From Marinomonas rhodophyticola (GTDB lineage: Bacteria; Pseudomonadota; Gammaproteobacteria; Pseudomonadales; Marinomonadaceae): a stretch of DNA of 64,000 bases. Shown in pieces: positions 18,014-27,525 of the stretch. Position numbers and translations under genes: made by a program. How positions within the stretch are numbered: the first letter of the stretch is position 1; every line of letters starts with the position of its first letter. A model generated the notes under the pieces. That model made no database searches, was not told the DNA's origin, and saw only the letters and a list, made by a program, of their open reading frames with translations. The stretch is taken from contig NZ_JAPEUL010000004.1 of NCBI RefSeq assembly GCF_026113935.1, forward strand, positions 62,001 through 126,000, written 5' to 3'.

Positions 18014-18817
18014 ATGAAAGTGTACTTTGTATCAGATGGGACCGCGATCACCGCAGAGGTGTTTGGATCGGCCATGTTGTCATTTTTTGATGTGGCGGTA
18101 GAAACCAAAAGTGTGCCTTTTTTGGCTACCAAAGATCAGGCGGAAGGCTTGAAGCAACAAATTAATATGGAAATGCAACAAGGCATTGCCTTGCTGGTGT
18201 TTTATACCATTTCCGATGCGGCTATCCGCGATATTATCGATTCGTGTGATTGTCATTGTTATAACTTATTTGGGGATTTGTTGTCACCGATTGAGCAAGC
18301 TTTGGGCGTGAAAGCGCAGCCAACAGCGCAAAAAGCCCATGGTATGAAAGAGGGCGTTTATGATGCTCGGATAGACGCGATCAACTATGCGCTGGCCAAT
18401 GACGATGGCGCGTCGGTGAAGAATTTTGCTGAAGCCGATATTATTTTGTTGGGTGTATCGCGTTCAGGAAAAACGCCAACCAGTTTGTACTTGGCGATGC
18501 AGTACGGTATCAAGGCGGCAAATTATCCCATTACTGAAGATGATTTTTCCACGCCAGGTTTGCCTAAGGTGTTAAAGGATCATAAGAAAAAGCTGTTTGG
18601 TTTGACCATAGACGCCCAGCGTTTGCATGAAATTCGTACAGGTCGGATGGCCGCGAGTAAATACGCTTCCGCTCGCCAATGTCGCTACGAAGTGGATGAA
18701 GTGGAGTCCTTGTATCGACAAGAGCGCATTCCTTTTTTGAATTCGACCAAACTCTCTGTGGAAGAAATTTCCACCAAAGTCATGGCGGAGATGAATTTGG
18801 TGCGTCATAGGCAGTAA
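18014..18817 (+). CDS. ppsR: PEP synthetase regulatory protein (kinase/pyrophosphorylase)
   Basis: A 267-aa DUF299 protein. It opens with KVYFVSDGTAITAEVFG and carries the P-loop GVSRSGKTPTSLYLAMQYG, then GLTIDAQRLHEIRTGRM, all family hallmarks. PpsR inactivates PpsA by ADP-dependent phosphorylation of a threonine next to the catalytic His and reactivates it by Pi-dependent dephosphorylation. Start is ATG 18014; the reading from 17978 is an upstream extension without a ribosome site. Divergence from ppsA confirms the assignment. Confidence 0.95.
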   Translation: MKVYFVSDGTAITAEVFGSAMLSFFDVAVETKSVPFLATKDQAEGLKQQINMEMQQGIALLVFYTISDAAIRDIIDSCDCHCYNLFGDLLSPIEQALGVKAQPTAQKAHGMKEGVYDARIDAINYALANDDGASVKNFAEADIILLGVSRSGKTPTSLYLAMQYGIKAANYPITEDDFSTPGLPKVLKDHKKKLFGLTIDAQRLHEIRTGRMAASKYASARQCRYEVDEVESLYRQERIPFLNSTKLSVEEISTKVMAEMNLVRHRQ

Positions 18818-19197
18818 GAAAAGCGCCATGAAGTGATCGAATAATTCGATGGGTCCATGGTTTTTGCTTGAAATTTAGACAAATAATTCATCAAAATATT
18901 TCGTTTAGTCGAAAATGACTTAAGGAACAGTGGAAAAAAATACTCCAATAACGAGTTATAAGACAGGTTTGTTGTGTTATTACCAAATTTATCCCGATAG
19001 AGTGTGCAGATAATGCTAAGAGCAGCGCGAACTTGAAGAGTATTTGGTGAATATGCTCTATAATGACCATTAATTGAGCGCGTCAGTGGCAGGCTAGAGT
19101 TGATAGCTAAGTACGACAAATGCTCTGAATAGTGAGATGTTCATATTTCTATTTTATAAAAGGGCGTCTTATTGATAAAACCAAGGATAAAAATACA
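18818..19197. other. Intergenic region upstream of rnr
   Basis: About 380 AT-rich bases without a convincing gene. The ATTCGATGGGTCCAT region at about 18843 and an AATAACGAGTTATAA partial palindrome at about 18947 are visible. No tRNA is found here. It should hold the rnr promoter. Confidence 0.4.
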
Positions 19198-21802
19198 TTG
19201 AGTAATAATAAAATTAACGATCCACATATGCAGCGAGAAGCGTCTAAGTACGATAACCCCGTACCAAGCCGCGAATTCATTTTAGAATTTCTTGCCACCC
19301 AGAATAAAAGCATGGGGCATTTAGAGTTATGCAAAGAGTTTTCGCTGACTGGCGAAGACGAAATTGAAGCCCTCCGTCGTCGTCTCATCGCCATGTGCCG
19401 AGACAATCAAATGACCAGCAATCAAAATGACGAATACTCGCCGATTTTAGAAAGTGATCTAATTGAGGGTTACGTTCAAGGTAATAAAGAAGGCCATGGC
19501 TTCTTGTTGCGTCAGAGTGATGACGATATTTTTCTATCGGCCCGTCAAATGCAAAATGTGATGGACGGCGATAAAGTAAAAGTGCGACTGTCTGGTCGCA
19601 GCGTTAAAGGTCGCTTAGATGGTGTCGTGGTTGAAGTTATAGAACGCAAGCACAGCCAGTTAGTAGGGCGTTTTTATCAAGAAACCCATCGCGACGGCAG
19701 CAGTGCGGCTTTCGTTACGCCAGAAAATCCTCGTATCGCCCAAGATATCTTGATTACTACCGATTCCGGTTTGTCGCCGAAACACGGGCAATATGTGTTG
19801 GCTGAAATCGTCTCCTATGCGGAACGTGGTAAGCCAGCTCAAGGTCTAGTAAAAAAAGTGCTTGGCGACTTTATGGCGCCAGGTGTTGAAATCGAAGTGG
19901 CTATGCACCGTTATGAGATCCCTCATGAATGGCCCGCTGCGGTTGAAAAACAAATCAAGAATTTAAGCACCGAAGTGGCAGAAGAAGATAAAGCGCATCG
20001 TATTGATTTGCGCGATACGCCTTTTGTGACGATCGATGGTGAAGACGCTCGTGACTTTGATGATGCTGTGTATTGTGAAAAAACACCGGGTGGTTGGAAG
20101 CTGTTCGTGGCGATTGCCGATGTGTCTCATTATGTGAAGAAAGACACTGCTTTAGATGAAGAAGCGATTGTGCGCGGTAACTCTGTGTATTTCCCTGGTC
20201 GCGTTATTCCTATGCTGCCAGAGGTATTGTCGAATGGTTTGTGCTCTTTAAACCCTGATGTAGATCGTTTGGTCATGGTGGCAGAGATTTCGTTAACCAC
20301 CAAAGGCAAGATGCGCGGCTACAAATTTTATGAAGGTGTGATTCGTTCCCATGCCCGTTTGACCTATTCAAAAGTGGCGAAAATGATCGCTGCTGAGCCA
20401 GAAGAACAAGGCATTGAATTGCGTGAGCGTTACGCGTCTATTGTGTCGCATATTGATGATTTAAATGGTTTGTACCAAACACTGAGAAGTGCTCGTGATG
20501 AACGCGGTGCGATGGAGTTTGATACCGTTGAAACGCGCATGGTGTTCGATGAAAACTCGAAGATTGAGCACATTATTCCGGTCGAACGTAATGATGCACA
20601 CAAACTGATTGAAGAGTGTATGTTGTGTGCCAACGTGGCGACCGCTGAGCTTCTTATGAAAGCCAATCTGCCTGCCTTGTATCGTGTTCATGAAGGGCCA
20701 AAAGACGATCGTTTGTTGACCCTTCGTACTTATTTGGGTTTGCTGGGATTGGAGTTAACCGGTGGCACCAAGCCGACTCCGGCCGATTACGCAGCGTTAT
20801 CGGAAGCGATAAAAGACCGTGCAGACGCCCGCAGTATTCAAACTATGATGCTGCGTTCTATGTCACAGGCCGTGTATCAGCCGGATAATTTGGGTCACTT
20901 TGGTCTGAATTATGAAGCTTATACGCATTTTACATCGCCTATTCGTCGTTATCCTGATTTGTTGGTGCACCGTGCGATTCGGTATTTGATTCGTGGCGAA
21001 GGTCGACCCGCGGTGCGTCAGGCGCATCGTGTGGCGGGCAGTTTAGAAATTAAAGCGCGTAAAATTTATGGCTATACCGATGCCGATATGGACAGCTTAG
21101 GTGAATCTTGTTCTCTGACCGAGCGTCGTGCCGATGAGGCTACTCGTGACGTAGAGGCTTGGCTGAAATGCCAATACGTTGAACAGCATTTGGGTGAGTC
21201 CCTTTGAGGGGGTTGTCACGGCGGTAACGTCGTTTGGTTTGTTTGTTGAACTGCAAGGTTTGTTCGTTGATGGTTTGGTGCATATATCAGGGCTTGGACA
21301 AGATTATTTTGTTCATGACATAGAGCATCAGGCGATTATCGGTGAACGCACTGGTCGAGTTTTCCGTCTTGGCGACACCTTGAAAGTACGTGTGGCGAGT
21401 GTCAATTTAGAACAGCGTAAAATTGATTTGAGTTTGGATGAGAATACCACTCGTCAACCACGTAAAAAAGTAGAACGTAATGAAATGTCCGAGCTGGAAA
21501 TGCAACTAGCTCAGTTACCGCCTATTGAGCTGGGTGGCCGCCCTAAGCCTAAGTCTGTCGATAAAGCTCAAAGCACTAAGTCCAAAGAGGGCAAAGCGGC
21601 ACAAGAAGGCAAAGAATCAGACGGAAAAGCGAAGAAAAAGCGTCGTTCACCAGTTTCTAAAGGCAAACGTGTTAGACAGAAAAAATCGTCTACTGCTGCA
21701 GCTGCGAGTGGTAAGCCAGCGTCAGCGGTGAAAAAGCCGAAAAAACCAAAGAAACCAAAGAAGCCGAAAAAGAATAACGCCAAGCCACGCGCGAAAGATT
21801 GA
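19198..21802 (+). CDS. rnr: Ribonuclease R, frameshift at 21200-21202
   Basis: 3'-5' exoribonuclease that degrades structured RNA. In order: winged-helix region (NPVPSREFILEFL), two cold-shock domains, the RNB catalytic domain with the four-Asp cluster in TIDGEDARDFDDAVYCE, PMLPEVLSNGLCSLNP, and HFTSPIRRYPDLLVHRAI, then an S1 domain (FEGVVTAVTSFGLFVEL) and a Lys/Pro-rich tail (KKPKKPKK repeats). The frame breaks at the CCC run 21200-21202, between the RNB and S1 domains; dropping one C joins them. I choose TTG at 19198, where MSNNKINDPHMQREASKYDNP aligns with the E. coli start. rlmB follows, as in many gammaproteobacteria. Confidence 0.92.
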
Positions 21803-21812
21803 TTGGAATAAT

Positions 21813-21831
21813 AGGGGGATTCAGTCCCCCT
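21813..21831 (+). terminator. GC hairpin between rnr and rlmB
   Basis: AGGGGGA and TCCCCCT pair perfectly around a 5-base loop. No T tract follows and rlmB starts 18 bases later, so it may attenuate rather than end transcription. Confidence 0.4.
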
Positions 21832-21848
21832 AATTGATAGAGAAAACA

Positions 21849-22616
21849 ATGTCAGATTTAGAATGGATATACGGCATACATGCCGTGGAAAATGCGTTGA
21901 ATCAGCAGCCAGAACGTATCAAAGAGGTGCGTTTTCAAGAAGGCCGTGATGATAAGAAAACTCAGCGTTTAATGCAGTTGTGTAAAACCGCAAAAGTGCG
22001 CCACAGTGTGGTGCCTCGTCGCGACCTAGATCAATTATTTACGGCCACCAAAGATCGAGTGGTTCACCAGGGTGTCGTCGCTTATACCACGATGAACAAA
22101 GCCGGTAACGAGGCGGATTTGCACACGTTAGTGGCAGGTTTAGATGAGAACCCATTGATCATTATTCTTGACGGCGTAACAGACCCGCATAACTTGGGGG
22201 CCTGTTTGCGTAGTGCTGATGCCGCTGGTGCCCATGCGGTTGTGATGCCAAAGGACAATTCTGCGCCATTGAATGCAACGGTAAGCAAGGTAGCTTGCGG
22301 CGCCGCTGAAAGTATACCGGTTTATGCGGTGACCAACTTAGCTCGCACTATGAAAAAGTTACAAGACCAAGGTGTATGGATTTTCGGCACCGCGGGGGAA
22401 GCGACACAAACCATTTACGAGCAAGACTTAACCATACCGACGGCCATTGTTATGGGCGCAGAAGGGGATGGCATGCGTCGTTTGACTCGTGAACAATGTG
22501 ACTATTTGGTGAAGCTGCCGATGGCGGGTGTGGTTTCTAGTTTGAATGTGTCTGTTGCGACTGGCGTTTGTCTCTACGAAGTCGTGCGTCAACGTGCTGT
22601 TAAAGCCAAAGTCTAG
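21849..22616 (+). CDS. rlmB: 23S rRNA (guanosine-2251-2'-O)-methyltransferase
   Basis: A 255-aa SPOUT (SpoU) methyltransferase. The N-terminal L30e-like domain (WIYGIHAVENAL) binds RNA. The three SPOUT motifs are clear: ILDGVTDPHNLGACLRSADA, IVMGAEGDGMRRL and LPMAGVVSSLNVSVATGV, forming the knotted SAM-binding site. It methylates G2251 in the ribosomal P-loop. Start ATG 21849 (MSDLEWIYG); the TTG-initiated reading from 21834 adds five residues. It is probably cotranscribed with rnr upstream and cobT downstream (GTG start 12 bases after its stop). Confidence 0.95.
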   Translation: MSDLEWIYGIHAVENALNQQPERIKEVRFQEGRDDKKTQRLMQLCKTAKVRHSVVPRRDLDQLFTATKDRVVHQGVVAYTTMNKAGNEADLHTLVAGLDENPLIIILDGVTDPHNLGACLRSADAAGAHAVVMPKDNSAPLNATVSKVACGAAESIPVYAVTNLARTMKKLQDQGVWIFGTAGEATQTIYEQDLTIPTAIVMGAEGDGMRRLTREQCDYLVKLPMAGVVSSLNVSVATGVCLYEVVRQRAVKAKV

Positions 22617-22628
22617 AGGACACAAAGC

Positions 22629-23693
22629 GTGTTTAAACAGTTTAGTATCCAAGCGCCTTCTGCGGTGATTGAAACCGAGTTACAGCACAAGATCGACAAT
22701 AAAACGAAGCCATTAGGGGCATTAGGGGATTTAGAAAGCATTGCTTTTCAGCTTGGTAAAATCCAGCAAACATTGATTCCCAATGTCTCTAAGCCAAAAA
22801 TGATCGTCTTTGCCGCGGATCATGGTGTGGTGGCGCAGGGCATTAGTCTGTTTCCTCAAGAAGTTACCCCGCAAATGGTGATGAACTTCTTAATGGGCGG
22901 TGCGGCGGTGAGCGTGTTTTGTGCTCAACACAATGTGCCGTTACGTGTTGTCGATGTGGGTGTGAATGCACAACTGAATGAACACCCGCTGTTGGGCATA
23001 CGTAAAGTGGCATTTTCTTCGAAAGATTTCAGTCAACAAGCCGCGATGACAAGTCATGAGTTGGAAAAAGCCATTCAGGCAGGTGTTGATGAAGCCAATC
23101 TTGCTATTGATGATGGTGTGAATTTGTTGATGTTCGGCGAAATGGGCATCGGTAATACTTGTGTGTCTTCTTGTATGATGACGGCGTTGATAGGCGTGAG
23201 TGCGATAGACTGCGCGGGTCGTGGAACGGGGTTGGATTCTGCGGGTGTTTCCCATAAAGCACAGGTTATTGAGCAATCTTTGACTCGAGCGGAACAGGTC
23301 ACTGGTCAAAAACGATCCGCATGGAGTGCGCAAACTCTTGCGGAGCAAGTCGGCGGCTTTGAAATTCTTGCTATGGCGGGCGCTATGTTGCAATCGGCTC
23401 AGCGTCAAACCGCCTTTGTGGTAGATGGGTTTATTTGCTCTGTGGCGTTATTGTTTGCTCAGAAGATCGCGCCGCATGTGCGTGACTATGCGATTTTTGC
23501 CCATCAATCCAATGAAAAAGCCCACAAGCTGCTGCTTGATCATTTACAAGCAGAGCCAATTTTATCGTTGGATCTGCGTTTGGGAGAGGGCTCTGGTGCC
23601 ATTTTGGCGTATCCTTTAATCCAGAGCGCCTGCTTGTTTTTAAAAAACATGGCAAGTTTTGAAAGCGCAGGCGTTAGCGGTTCTGAGCAATAA
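22629..23693 (+). CDS. cobT: Nicotinate-nucleotide--dimethylbenzimidazole phosphoribosyltransferase
   Basis: A 354-aa enzyme that makes alpha-ribazole phosphate from dimethylbenzimidazole and nicotinate mononucleotide, activating the lower ligand of cobalamin. Family motifs: DNKTKPLGALGDLE, VFAADHGVVAQGIS, GEMGIGNTCVSSCM and a late Glu in LRLGEGSGA that acts as the catalytic base. GTG start at 22629, 12 bases after rlmB. It leads the cobT-cobS-cobC group. bluB, which makes its substrate, is at 42.4 kb. Confidence 0.95.
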   Translation: MFKQFSIQAPSAVIETELQHKIDNKTKPLGALGDLESIAFQLGKIQQTLIPNVSKPKMIVFAADHGVVAQGISLFPQEVTPQMVMNFLMGGAAVSVFCAQHNVPLRVVDVGVNAQLNEHPLLGIRKVAFSSKDFSQQAAMTSHELEKAIQAGVDEANLAIDDGVNLLMFGEMGIGNTCVSSCMMTALIGVSAIDCAGRGTGLDSAGVSHKAQVIEQSLTRAEQVTGQKRSAWSAQTLAEQVGGFEILAMAGAMLQSAQRQTAFVVDGFICSVALLFAQKIAPHVRDYAIFAHQSNEKAHKLLLDHLQAEPILSLDLRLGEGSGAILAYPLIQSACLFLKNMASFESAGVSGSEQ

Positions 23694-23743
23694 ATCATCG
23701 GCATAGGGCTGAATCAGCAATAACTAGGTTAAAATAAACAGAC

Positions 23744-24529
23744 ATGAAAGGCATGATTATTGGTCCTTATTGGCAGGGCTTTAAACGTAGTGTTGTTACC
23801 TATACTCGCATTCCATTAAAAGTTGATTGGGATGACAATATAAAGCACATCCCAGCGGTGTGCTTTTTGCCGTGGATTGGATTATTGGTTGGGCTTCTTG
23901 AGTGCTTGGCCATTATGGTTTGATTGGTCAGCTTCATTACAGGCGTTATTGATGTTGCTGACGGCGGTGTTGCTGACGGGGGCTTTCATGAAGATGGCTT
24001 GATGGACAGCTGTGATGGTTTAGTCGGTGGTTGGGACAAAGAGCAGCGCTTAGCGATCATGAAGGATTCTCGTATCGGGAGTTATGCCGCTTTGTCTATT
24101 TGGTTTTCTTTGTCTTTGAAGTGGGCGCTACTCAGTGAGTTGTTGAATGTTATTCCCAGTTCCTTTTTGGGGTTTATTTATACCCTAAGTGGTTGGTGCG
24201 CTGTGCATGTCATCGCTCGATTTATCCCTATCGTGCTCATGAATACGTTAGCGTATGTGAGCATGGGGCAAAGTAAGGCATCGAGTATGATTGCTAAGTT
24301 AGAGTCAGGTCAGTGGCTGCTTGCTTTAGCGCCTTGTGTGCTAGTTGGTGTATTGGCCTTTAGCTTACTTGATATGATCGTGATGTTCATTTTTACTGCC
24401 GTGTTAATTTTTTTGATGCGACTTTATTTGCGTAAAAAAATCGCTGGTTTTAATGGCGACACGTTGGGGGCCAGTGAGCAAATTGGCGAGATTTTCGTTA
24501 TTCTGTGTTTGCTGGTGTCCTACTCATGA
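23744..24529 (+). pseudogene. cobS: Adenosylcobinamide-GDP ribazoletransferase, two compensating frame breaks
   Basis: Membrane-bound cobalamin synthase joining adenosylcobinamide-GDP to alpha-ribazole. The N-terminus (GPYWQGFKRSVVTYTRIP) starts at ATG 23744. The frame is lost around 23891-23910, continues in a second frame (WPLWFDWSASLQALLMLLTA) and returns to the first at the G5 run 23978-23982, giving the CobS signature GAFHEDGLMDSCDGLVGGWD. Several membrane spans follow. Joined length is about 260 aa, as expected. The 3' end overlaps cobC by 4 bases (ATGA). Two compensating breaks with perfect motifs on both sides point to sequence error. Confidence 0.85.
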
Positions 24530-25119
24530 AACTGTATTTGATTCGTCATCCAAAGCCTGATGTTAAGAAGGGCTTGTGTTATGGCGATATGGATGTGCCA
24601 TTGGCTGCGGGTTGGGAAGTGGGAGCGCAAGCTTTAAAACAAGCCTTGCCCATTGAGTTTGATGGTGAGTCGAATCGGTGTTTTCACAGCCCATTAAGCC
24701 GAGCATCACGATTAGCCGAGTATATTGGCGAGGGTAGATCACAGGTTGTTGAGGCATTAAGGGAGCTGGATTTTGGTCATTGGGAGGGCTTGTGTTGGCA
24801 AGACATTCCAAAACAGGACATTGATATTTGGGCTGAGGACATTGTGCATGCTGCGCCGTATCATGGCGAGTCACTGCAAGTTGTGGCGGATCGTGTGTGG
24901 AGCTGGTGGTTATCGGTGAAAGATTTGCCGATGGAGAACTGTGTGTTGGTGGCTCATTCTGGTGTCATTAAGGTTTTCGTTAGTATGCTCTGCCATTGGC
25001 CTTTAGAGCAATGCCATCGAATTGATGTAGGGTTTAGCAGTGTAACGGAGTTGTCTATTCAAGGTGATTTTGTGGTGTTAAAGCGCTTAGGTGCGGGAGA
25101 TTGGGTATCTAATCAGTGA
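24526..25119 (+). CDS. cobC: Alpha-ribazole phosphatase (histidine phosphatase family)
   Basis: A 197-aa histidine phosphatase. The catalytic phosphohistidine is in LYLIRHPKPD (RHG motif as RHP) and the second His in LVAHSGVIKVF; SPLSRASRLAEYI and ELDFGHWEGL are also typical. It removes phosphate from alpha-ribazole 5'-phosphate (or from cobalamin 5'-phosphate) at the end of nucleotide loop assembly. ATG 24526 overlaps the cobS stop. The position between cobS and the rest of the cob cluster separates it from phosphoglycerate mutases. Confidence 0.88.
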   Translation: MKLYLIRHPKPDVKKGLCYGDMDVPLAAGWEVGAQALKQALPIEFDGESNRCFHSPLSRASRLAEYIGEGRSQVVEALRELDFGHWEGLCWQDIPKQDIDIWAEDIVHAAPYHGESLQVVADRVWSWWLSVKDLPMENCVLVAHSGVIKVFVSMLCHWPLEQCHRIDVGFSSVTELSIQGDFVVLKRLGAGDWVSNQ

Positions 25120-25189
25120 TGGGTGCTGTTTAGATGTTGGGTTTGGTGTTCGCCAAATCGTCTTAAGTTCGATTGAGAAAAAATTCAAG

Positions 25190-25804
25190 ATGTTACTGTA
25201 TCTGTTGGGTATGTTTGGGATTGCTGCGTTTGCAATAACAGGGGTTATTTCGTCTGGTAAAAAAGACATGGACCTTTTTAGTGTTGTGTTTCTTGGTATG
25301 GTAACGTCCCTAGGGGGCGGTACGATTCGAGACACGGTCTTATCGGTTGAAACGGTTTATTGGGTGAAGGACACGTCCTATTTATGGGTGGCGTTTTTGT
25401 CTTCAACGCTGGCGTTTTTTACCGTGCGCTTTATTGAGGACAGGCAAACGGTTTTCCATTACGCTGATTCCTTTGGCTTGGCGTTGTTTACTGTGGTGGC
25501 AACAGAGAAAGTTTTGCTGCTTGGTTTTCCACCCACTATTGCCATTACCATGGGGATTATCACCGGTGTGGCGGGGGGCATTATTCGTGATGTGTTAAGT
25601 CATCGTCCACCATTGGTTTTAGGGCGAGAGTTTTATGCTACGCCAGCGTTTTTGGGCGCTCTGCTGTTAGTGTTACTTGAAAAAAACATACCGACACATG
25701 AGTTTAACTCGATTTACGCCGTGGCTTTGGTCTTTATACTAAGGGTCTTTGCGATACATAAAGATTTGTATTATCCAAGTTGGTTGTTGTACAAGAAAAA
25801 ATAG
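25190..25804 (+). CDS. Trimeric intracellular cation channel (TRIC/UPF0126) family protein
   Basis: A 204-aa membrane protein with about seven spans made of two repeats, each carrying the glycine-rich signature: GGGTIRDTVL and AGGIIRDVLSHRPPLVL. This is the UPF0126/YadS-YicG family, prokaryotic relatives of TRIC K+ channels; some members have been linked to glycine transport. Start ATG 25190 begins the first membrane span (MLLYLLGMFGIAAFAITG); longer readings overlap cobC. It sits inside the cob cluster without an evident link to B12. Confidence 0.88.
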   Translation: MLLYLLGMFGIAAFAITGVISSGKKDMDLFSVVFLGMVTSLGGGTIRDTVLSVETVYWVKDTSYLWVAFLSSTLAFFTVRFIEDRQTVFHYADSFGLALFTVVATEKVLLLGFPPTIAITMGIITGVAGGIIRDVLSHRPPLVLGREFYATPAFLGALLLVLLEKNIPTHEFNSIYAVALVFILRVFAIHKDLYYPSWLLYKKK

Positions 25805-25838
25805 TACAAGAAGAAATAGCATAAAAAAGAGATACAGT

Positions 25839-26468
25839 ATGACGGATGAGAAAAAAAGCTCAGAGCAAGAAGCAGAACAAAGTGCAAAAAATGAAGCGCG
25901 TTTATTGAAGAAAAAAGCGGTTGTCGATCAACGTATAGCGGCTGCAACGCAAGAGCGCGGTGTTACTATTTTGCTTACAGGGAATGGTAAGGGCAAAAGC
26001 TCGAGTGCGTTTGGCACCATGGCTCGCGCCTTGGGACATGGTCAAAGATGTGCCGTTATTCAATTTATTAAAGGTCGCAAAGCCACGGGGGAGCAGTTGT
26101 TTTTTGGTTCGCATCCATTGGTTGATTTTCATGTTATGGGTCACGGCTTTACGTGGGAGACACGTAATCCTGAATTAGAGCAAGAAGCGGCAGAGCAAGC
26201 TTGGTCGTTAGCCAAGGACGTTTTATCGGATCCAAGTGTGCATTTTGTCTTGTTGGATGAAATCACTTATATGTACAAATATGGCTATTTAAATGAAGCG
26301 GATTTGATTGCTGCTTTGGCTGCGCGCCCCATTCATCAGAACGTGATGATGACAGGACGTACCGCTCCGCGGGTTTTATTAGACAGTGTCGATACTCACA
26401 GTAAAATTGCCAATGAGCGTCATGCGTTTGCCAATGGTGTTAAAGCACAAGTTGGCATTGAGTGGTAG
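25839..26468 (+). CDS. cobO: Cob(I)yrinic acid a,c-diamide adenosyltransferase
   Basis: A 209-aa CobO/BtuR/CobA-type adenosyltransferase. Key features are the P-loop LTGNGKGKSSSAFG, QFIKGRKATGEQLFF, the LLDEITYMYKYGYL Walker B region and MTGRTAPRVLLD. It transfers the 5'-deoxyadenosyl group of ATP to Co(I) corrinoids and also serves salvage. The N-terminal 35 residues are charged and variable, as in other CobO proteins. Start ATG 25839 with an AAGAGA site. It is last in the cob cluster; a terminator follows. cobU/cobP and the corrin ring genes are absent from the window. Confidence 0.93.
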   Translation: MTDEKKSSEQEAEQSAKNEARLLKKKAVVDQRIAAATQERGVTILLTGNGKGKSSSAFGTMARALGHGQRCAVIQFIKGRKATGEQLFFGSHPLVDFHVMGHGFTWETRNPELEQEAAEQAWSLAKDVLSDPSVHFVLLDEITYMYKYGYLNEADLIAALAARPIHQNVMMTGRTAPRVLLDSVDTHSKIANERHAFANGVKAQVGIEW

Positions 26469-26533
26469 TACTGGTGTTTTTGTCAGTGAGTCTTGATAGC
26501 TATTCTTCATGAAATAGCGCTTATTATGAAATA

Positions 26534-26560
26534 GCCATCCTTCCGGATGGCGGTTTCTTG
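26534..26560 (+). terminator. Terminator after cobO
   Basis: Perfect 7-bp stem GCCATCC / GGATGGC with a TTCC tetraloop, followed by GGTTTCTTG. The T tract is short. Confidence 0.65.
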
Positions 26561-26630
26561 TCTAAATTCCCCATTCGATTACGCCCTGTCGTCACAGCCA
26601 TGAGTTCGTTTCTCTTAAGATAACAATTTT

Positions 26631-26697
26631 AAATGAGATTCATTCTCAAATTTTCTGGACTTATTTTGTTTCTTTTACGATAATGATTCTCATTAAT
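26631..26697 (+). promoter_or_regulatory. Two Fur boxes upstream of the operon at 26.7 kb
   Basis: GATAATGATTCTCATTAAT (26679-26697) matches the 19-bp Fur consensus at 15 positions. A second site, TGAGATTCATTCTCA within 26632-26649, has the expected inverted TGAGA/TCTCA arms. Both lie within about 100 bases of the first gene. They predict iron-dependent repression by Fur, which fits a Ni-SOD locus expressed when Fe-SOD is scarce. Confidence 0.75.
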
Positions 26698-26733
26698 TAA
26701 TTTGCAGTGTCATCATCAATCGTGGAGAGAACT

Positions 26734-27177
26734 ATGCAAGACTGGGAACGTTTAACAAGACAAGCGAATAAAGCTTATTCAAACCATGCTTTTTCAGAGG
26801 CTGTGGATTTAAATCGACAAGCATTGATGCAAGCCGAGCGCTCATTTGATGAAGATTTTTATCGAGATGCGGAATCGGCGGTTGCCGCTGCGGCGGTGAG
26901 TTTTTTGAACATTGCTGAGTCCTATACCGCATTAGGCGATTTTATGTCGGCCAATACTCAATATGAAAACGCCGTGAGCTTTTTACAAACTATCATTGTT
27001 CGACCTGATATGAGCGATGAGCAGCGTAATTTAATCATGAGAACCGCGACGCATATTCGATTCGAATGGGAGTTGTTCACTCAAAGTCATAGCAAGCATG
27101 TTTCGGCACAAAGTAAAGCGTTGATGCAAGCCTTGTCCAATGTTGTGTCTGTACCTAAGAATGCTGTGCGTCACTAA
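26734..27177 (+). CDS. Small TPR-like protein of a Fur-controlled operon (DUF2753-like)
   Basis: A 147-aa all-helical protein with TPR-like pairs: LTRQANKAYSNHAFSEAVDL then NRQALMQAER, and NIAESYTALGDFMSANTQYE. It resembles the small helical proteins found beside Fur-regulated superoxide dismutase genes in Pseudomonas and Vibrio (DUF2753-like), though I cannot confirm the family. Start ATG 26734 has GGAGAG 6 bases upstream. First gene after two Fur boxes and cotranscribed with the Ni-SOD maturation genes. Biochemical role unknown. Confidence 0.65.
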   Translation: MQDWERLTRQANKAYSNHAFSEAVDLNRQALMQAERSFDEDFYRDAESAVAAAAVSFLNIAESYTALGDFMSANTQYENAVSFLQTIIVRPDMSDEQRNLIMRTATHIRFEWELFTQSHSKHVSAQSKALMQALSNVVSVPKNAVRH

Positions 27178-27199
27178 TGACTTGCCTAAGAGAGATAAA

Positions 27200-27418
27200 A
27201 TGCGGCCTATTTTTTTAGTTGTATGGGGCGGTTTGGGTCTGTTTATGAGTCATTTTACGCTAGCACATCAGAACTCAGCAGGTGATTGGTCGAGTGAGCC
27301 TATGAACCTTTTGGCTATGGTGATGGTTGCTGGCGTCATTATTGGGGGTTTTATTTATAAGCAGTGTGCGCGCTGGCGCAAACAGATGAAGAAGGAGAAT
27401 AGCGATCATGATACATAG
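27200..27418 (+). CDS. Small exported or membrane protein in the Ni-SOD operon
   Basis: A 72-aa protein: an N-terminal hydrophobic segment resembling a signal peptide (FLVVWGGLGLFMSHFTLAHQ), a second membrane span (LLAMVMVAGVIIGGFIY) and a short basic cytoplasmic tail. ATG 27200 is preceded by AAGAGAG. Its 3' end overlaps the sodN leader remnant by 11 bases, so translation of sodN was probably coupled to it. Function unknown. Confidence 0.6.
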   Translation: MRPIFLVVWGGLGLFMSHFTLAHQNSAGDWSSEPMNLLAMVMVAGVIIGGFIYKQCARWRKQMKKENSDHDT

Positions 27419-27518
27419 CGTGATTACCTGTCTTGATAAATGGATTGGGTTTGACGTGGCGTATGCCTAGTGTGAATGCCGTTAAAGTATATTGCGACAA
27501 GGTTAAAATTTAAAAAGG
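27408..27518 (+). pseudogene. sodN: Remnant of Ni-superoxide dismutase gene: leader kept, catalytic body deleted
   Basis: ATG 27408 (AAGGAG 10 bases upstream) opens a 20-codon frame, MIHSVITCLDKWIGFDVAYA, ending in TAG at 27468. It looks like the N-terminal presequence of gammaproteobacterial Ni-SOD (short helix with L-D-x-W/L, F-x-x-A-x-A) that is normally followed at once by the nickel-hook HCDxPC. The hook and the roughly 115-residue body are missing. About 50 bases later comes the maturation protease. The residual 27471-27517 may be a C-terminal scrap. Context (Fur boxes, SodX-like protease) supports the call; leader similarity is from memory of the family. Confidence 0.6.
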
Positions 27519-27525
27519 AGGGTAT

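Noticed and set aside
18818-19131. Possible tRNA upstream of rnr (tRNA genes often lie here in relatives)
   Set aside because: No cloverleaf, TTCGA loop or CCA end could be found.
24563-24874. Minus-strand frame inside cobC
   Set aside because: Antisense shadow of a well-supported phosphatase gene.
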